From assembly GCA_027005175.1 (NCBI GenBank), contig JALTMC010000046.1, positions 1 to 28,198 on the forward strand: a stretch of 28,198 nucleotides of DNA, written 5' to 3'. The translations under genes were made by a program, and so were the position numbers. Below, piece by piece: positions 24,497-28,198 of this stretch (its first letter is position 1; every line of letters begins with the position of its first letter). The notes beneath the pieces were generated by a model. That model had not been told where the DNA came from, did not search any database, and worked only from the letters and a program-made list of their open reading frames with translations. Source of the stretch: Myxococcales bacterium. Its GTDB lineage: Bacteria > Myxococcota_C > UBA6777.

Positions 24497-27400
24497 ATGC
24501 GGATCTCTTTGGTAAATATAGCTTCTTTTTTGTTGGTTGCGAGCTTGTGTAGTGTTCATTGTGCTCCCCCTCCATCTCTGTGTCAGGGTGGTTATGGTCG
24601 GAGCACCATCGATCCCAATGGCAGTGCCTGTCGAGAGAAGTGCGAGTGCAACAATCAAAAGTATACAGGTCGTTGCATCAAAAAGATCTGTGTTTCTGTT
24701 TTACGTCAGCCCTGTCCTGTTCCTGGTCGTGAAGGACTTTGTAAGATCCCTCCGGTGTTGCGGGACAGGTGCAGTGATGGAACTCGAATCTGTGAACCTG
24801 CTGGTCTTGAAAAAAGTCGTCGATGGGGTGACTGCATTCCTATTAAACCTGCTCCTCATGAGACAGGACCAATCCTTTGTAGCGATGGTGTGGACAATGA
24901 TTGTGACGGCAAAGAAGACTATGCTGACGAGGAGTGTATTTGTAAACCAAAAGACACACAACAATGTTATGCTGATCCAAAAAAAGTTGACCCTGCAACC
25001 AGGAACAAAGGGATCTGCCGAGAGGGAACGCAGACTTGTACGAAAGATGGGACATGGGGCGAATGCAAGGGGCTTGTGATTCCCACAAAAGAAGTCTGTA
25101 ACACACAAGACGACGACTGTGACGGCAAAGTGGACGAAGATCTTGGTTGCGATCCCAATCAAAAATGTGAACCCGGCAACAAGAAATCCTGTTTCTCTCG
25201 TGACAAAGGTTGTCAAAAGCAGGGAGATGGTAGCTACAAGTGTATTGGCCCCTGTCGTTCGGGCTTCAAGATCTGTACAGACCGAGCAACCTATCCGGAT
25301 GCATGTACGGGTGAAGTTTTACCCCAACAAGAGCGTTGTAACGGAATTGACGATGATTGTGATGGTCAAGCCGATGAAGATTACAGTACGTTAGGGAAGG
25401 TGTGTTCGGTGGGAACAGGTGGTTGCAAAACAACAGGCAAATATATCTGTAAAAAAGATGGCTCTAGCACAGAGTGTGATGCTTTGCAAGGTAACGGTAA
25501 GGCAGAGATTTGCGACAACAAAGACAATAACTGCAATGGCTTGATCGATGAGAAGCTAGAGCGCTCTTGCTATAGTAAGGCAAAGGGTTGCCAAAAGAAC
25601 AATGACACATATGCCTGCTATGGTGTATGTCAGGGAGGAACACAGACTTGTCATGCCGGAAAGTGGGGGACATGCCGGGGTGACATTGTCCCCTCTTCAG
25701 AGGTATGTAACGGCAAAGATGATGACTGCAATGGTAAAATCGATGACATCAAAAATCAAGAGTGTTTTACAGGGGCAACGGGCTGTCAAAAACAGGCAGA
25801 TGGTCGCTATCGATGCGTGGCCCCCTGTAAGGCTGGTACGCAAAGCTGTGTCTCTGGAAAGTTGACCTCCTGCCGAGGGGAACAGCGTCCGAGTGCCGAG
25901 ATCTGCGATAGAAAAGATAATAACTGTGATGGAAAAGTGGATGAAGGGTTTTCGGACCTAGGTTCAATATGTAGTGTTGGCAAAGGTGAGTGCAAAAAAT
26001 CAGGGTTCATTGTCTGCAAGAAAGATGGATTTGGCACAGAGTGTGGTGCTATTCCAGGCAAACCTTCTCCCGAACTTTGTGACGGCAGAGATAACGATTG
26101 TGACGGTGTTATCGATACTTTTTTTCGCAGCTGTTTCGGTGGCAAGAGTGGTTGTGTGCGGCAATTTGATGGAAGTTATCAATGTAATTCTCCCTGCAAA
26201 GCAGGCACCCAAACTTGTATCAACAAGCTATGGACCACTTGTACTGGGGAGGTCTCTCCCAGGAAGGAGATCTGCAATCGAAAAGATGACGATTGTAACG
26301 GAAAGATCGATGATAATTCAACCGATCGTCCCACTCACTGTTCCAACCAAAAAGGTGTTTGCAGAGGTGCCAAACCACAGAATCCCCAGTGCAAAAATGG
26401 TACATGGGTAGCTTGTACGGAAGCTGTTTACAAACGTCATTCTTCGAGTTATAAGGCTATTGAAGTCTGTGATGGTAAAGATAATAACTGCAATGGCCGG
26501 ATCGATGAAGGTCTTCTCAACTGTGTTACGACTCTTGCAGGTTCTGGTAGTAAGGGCTTTCAGAATGGTTCTTTTTCCTCTGCAAAATTCTCAGGTCCTA
26601 CGGCAGTTATCACGGGTACGAATGGTGATATCTATGTTTCTGACTTCGATAACAATCGAATTCGCAAGATAGACAAAGCAGGAAATGTGACTACGTTCGC
26701 AGGAAGTGGACAAAGAGGCTATAAGGATGGCTCCGCGACAACTGCGATGTTCGCCGGTGGTTTTGGGATGGCTCTTGATTCCAAGGGGAATCTCTATCTC
26801 GTGGATCTCAACAATCATCGAATCCGAAAGATAGACAAAGCAGGGAATGTGACTACGTTTGCAGGAGGTGGTCAGCCTGGCTTTCAGGATGGACTGGGAG
26901 TGTCGGCCCGCTTTTATTCTCCTTATGGATTGACGATCGACTCGAAGGATAATCTCTATGTTGCTGATGCCGAGAATCATCGTATTCGCAAGATCGATTC
27001 TTCTGGACAGGTTTCGACTGTTGCAGGTAGTGGTGCAACGGGTATGCAAGGTGGTGGTTACAAAGATGGGCCTGCCGCATCCGCTCTCTTTAATTTTCCT
27101 ACGGGAGTGGCTGTTGATACGTTTGGCTCTATTTTTGTGGTAGATATGGCGAACCATCGAATTCGCAAGATCGATACAAAAGGCAATGTGACAACGATTG
27201 CTGGCTCTGGTCCTTTGGGGTTTCAGAGAGGTGGATACAAGGACGGTCCGGCAGTGACTGCCATGTTCAGGAGTCCAAGGGGCATCGCGATGAATGCGAA
27301 AGGAACTCTTTATATCGCGGACACTGGCAACCATCGAATTCGCAAGATCGATACAAAAGGCAATGTCACAACTCTTGCAGGAAGTGGCCAAAAAGGCTTT

Positions 27401-28198
27401 CAAGATGGTCCCTCATCGTCTGCCAAGTTCTTTTCCCCATTTGGAATATCTCTGGATGGTCGGGGTAATCTTTTGATTGCAGATTTTGGCAATCATCGTA
27501 TTCGAAAAATCGTACTCGGGGGTTCATCTTGCAAGACACAGGGTGCAACTCGCCCCTGTTATACAGGACCAGCATCTACCCAAAACAAAAGCCCTTGTAA
27601 AGGTGGTATTCAGACTTGTAACAATGGTGCTTGGTCAGCATGTGTGGGAGAGGTTGTTCCCACCGTTGAAGATTGCAATAACAAAGATGATGATTGTGAC
27701 GGAGTTCCCGATAACAACCCACGCGGAGGTCCTCTCTGTGTGAAGCAAAAGGGAGTTTGTGCCGGAAGCTCGAAACGCAAGTGTATTGCGGGAAAATGGC
27801 AGCCTTGTACGGACTCCGATTACAAAGCGTACTCCTCTGCTTATCGTGGCACTGAGAGCTGTGATAACAGGGATAACAATTGCAACGGTCTTGTCGATGA
27901 AAGTCCAGTAGGCTGTGTTTCAACAATTGCTGGCTCAGGGATGAGCGGTAATCAGGGTGGAGCAGGTGCCTTTCGATTTCCTCGAAAGGTGGCTGTGGAC
28001 CAAAGTGGTAATATTTACGTCACTGATTCTGTAAATTATCGAATTCGCAAAGTCGATGGAAACAGAAATGTAACAACTGTCGCAGGCAGTGGTATTTCTG
28101 GATTTAAAGATGGTTCAAAGATCTCTGCGATGTTCAATTCTCCAAGAGGCATAACTATCGACCAAAGCGGCAATCTATATATTGCAGAGCCCTTTAAC
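24497..28198 (+). CDS. NHL/MopE lipoprotein, paralog 3, 3'-incomplete
   Basis: The frame stays open to the window edge (1234 residues so far), so the gene is cut by the window. AAGGGGAT (24485-24492) lies just upstream; the ATG at 24497 has the better spacing, with ATG 24494 as an alternative. The signal peptide ends SVHC (Cys22), then CAPPPSLC; His before the lipidated Cys is unusual for a lipobox. The order is: Cys-rich head, nine MopE sites, six-blade propeller (26525-27517), two more MopE sites (EDCNNKDDDCDG, ESCDNRDNNCNG), and the start of a second propeller from 27917, of which about two blades are visible. This is the paralog 1 layout. Four more blades are expected beyond the window. 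Confidence 0.87.
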   Translation, partial: MRISLVNIASFLLVASLCSVHCAPPPSLCQGGYGRSTIDPNGSACREKCECNNQKYTGRCIKKICVSVLRQPCPVPGREGLCKIPPVLRDRCSDGTRICEPAGLEKSRRWGDCIPIKPAPHETGPILCSDGVDNDCDGKEDYADEECICKPKDTQQCYADPKKVDPATRNKGICREGTQTCTKDGTWGECKGLVIPTKEVCNTQDDDCDGKVDEDLGCDPNQKCEPGNKKSCFSRDKGCQKQGDGSYKCIGPCRSGFKICTDRATYPDACTGEVLPQQERCNGIDDDCDGQADEDYSTLGKVCSVGTGGCKTTGKYICKKDGSSTECDALQGNGKAEICDNKDNNCNGLIDEKLERSCYSKAKGCQKNNDTYACYGVCQGGTQTCHAGKWGTCRGDIVPSSEVCNGKDDDCNGKIDDIKNQECFTGATGCQKQADGRYRCVAPCKAGTQSCVSGKLTSCRGEQRPSAEICDRKDNNCDGKVDEGFSDLGSICSVGKGECKKSGFIVCKKDGFGTECGAIPGKPSPELCDGRDNDCDGVIDTFFRSCFGGKSGCVRQFDGSYQCNSPCKAGTQTCINKLWTTCTGEVSPRKEICNRKDDDCNGKIDDNSTDRPTHCSNQKGVCRGAKPQNPQCKNGTWVACTEAVYKRHSSSYKAIEVCDGKDNNCNGRIDEGLLNCVTTLAGSGSKGFQNGSFSSAKFSGPTAVITGTNGDIYVSDFDNNRIRKIDKAGNVTTFAGSGQRGYKDGSATTAMFAGGFGMALDSKGNLYLVDLNNHRIRKIDKAGNVTTFAGGGQPGFQDGLGVSARFYSPYGLTIDSKDNLYVADAENHRIRKIDSSGQVSTVAGSGATGMQGGGYKDGPAASALFNFPTGVAVDTFGSIFVVDMANHRIRKIDTKGNVTTIAGSGPLGFQRGGYKDGPAVTAMFRSPRGIAMNAKGTLYIADTGNHRIRKIDTKGNVTTLAGSGQKGFQDGPSSSAKFFSPFGISLDGRGNLLIADFGNHRIRKIVLGGSSCKTQGATRPCYTGPASTQNKSPCKGGIQTCNNGAWSACVGEVVPTVEDCNNKDDDCDGVPDNNPRGGPLCVKQKGVCAGSSKRKCIAGKWQPCTDSDYKAYSSAYRGTESCDNRDNNCNGLVDESPVGCVSTIAGSGMSGNQGGAGAFRFPRKVAVDQSGNIYVTDSVNYRIRKVDGNRNVTTVAGSGISGFKDGSKISAMFNSPRGITIDQSGNLYIAEPFN
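27518..28198 (+). repeat. Second [two MopE sites + NHL propeller] module of paralog 3, incomplete
   Basis: It opens with a GATRPCYTGPASTQNKSPC-type spacer, nearly the same as at the equivalent place in paralog 1. Two MopE sites, a KQKGVC...DSDYKAYS linker and the first blades of a propeller follow. The module is cut by the window edge. Confidence 0.8.

Noticed and set aside
26591-27403. A 270-residue minus-strand frame opposite the first propeller of paralog 3, with similar frames opposite paralogs 1 and 2
   Set aside because: Antisense shadows of NHL repeats; they recur wherever NHL blades occur and have no start signals of their own.

Overview
The window looks like the chromosome of an uncultured Myxococcota-type (deltaproteobacterial) bacterium of middling GC content. 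The signs are: two exported proteins ending in a GCxC motif, a hydrophobic helix and a basic tip (a MYXO-CTERM-like sorting tail); many MopE-type CDxxDNDCDGxxDE motifs; NHL-repeat lipoproteins; and a Hanks-type Ser/Thr kinase with an extracytoplasmic Cys-rich tail. The taxon is an inference; no rRNA or tRNA gene was seen.

Layout. (1) 1-1635, + strand: the end of a nitrous-oxide-reductase (nos) accessory cluster: a truncated NosY-like ABC permease, a NosL-like copper lipoprotein and a small monohaem cytochrome c lipoprotein. (2) 1648-3957, - strand: a large secreted vWA/MopE/Cys-rich protein convergent with the nos genes. (3) 4230-9062, + strand: a small methyltransferase-like protein, a lipoprotein trypsin-like protease with Cys-rich repeats and a MYXO-CTERM-like tail, a decayed TnpB-like fragment, and a tail-anchored orphan. 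(4) 9510-12638: an AsmA-like protein with an 11-residue-periodic Lys/Ala helix at its C-terminus. (5) 12639-13363: gene-poor DNA with GC-rich hairpins and a Fur-box-like palindrome. (6) 13364-16441: a probable two-gene unit of a coiled-coil exported membrane protein and a transmembrane Ser/Thr kinase, followed by a 46-bp direct repeat and a Rho-independent terminator. (7) 16787-28198: three tandem paralogous giant lipoproteins built from MopE-type motifs and six-bladed NHL propellers; the third runs off the window.

Most of the window encodes cell-surface or envelope proteins: lipid-anchored or C-terminally anchored, Cys-rich and repeat-built. The most notable part is the NHL/MopE array. The order of the MopE sites is conserved site by site among the three paralogs. 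Every complete propeller has exactly six blades. Paralogs 1 and 3 carry a second [two MopE sites + propeller] module, while paralog 2 has a single module that looks like a hybrid of the two. Start codons were chosen from ribosome-binding sites and signal peptides, and several differ from the longest open frame.
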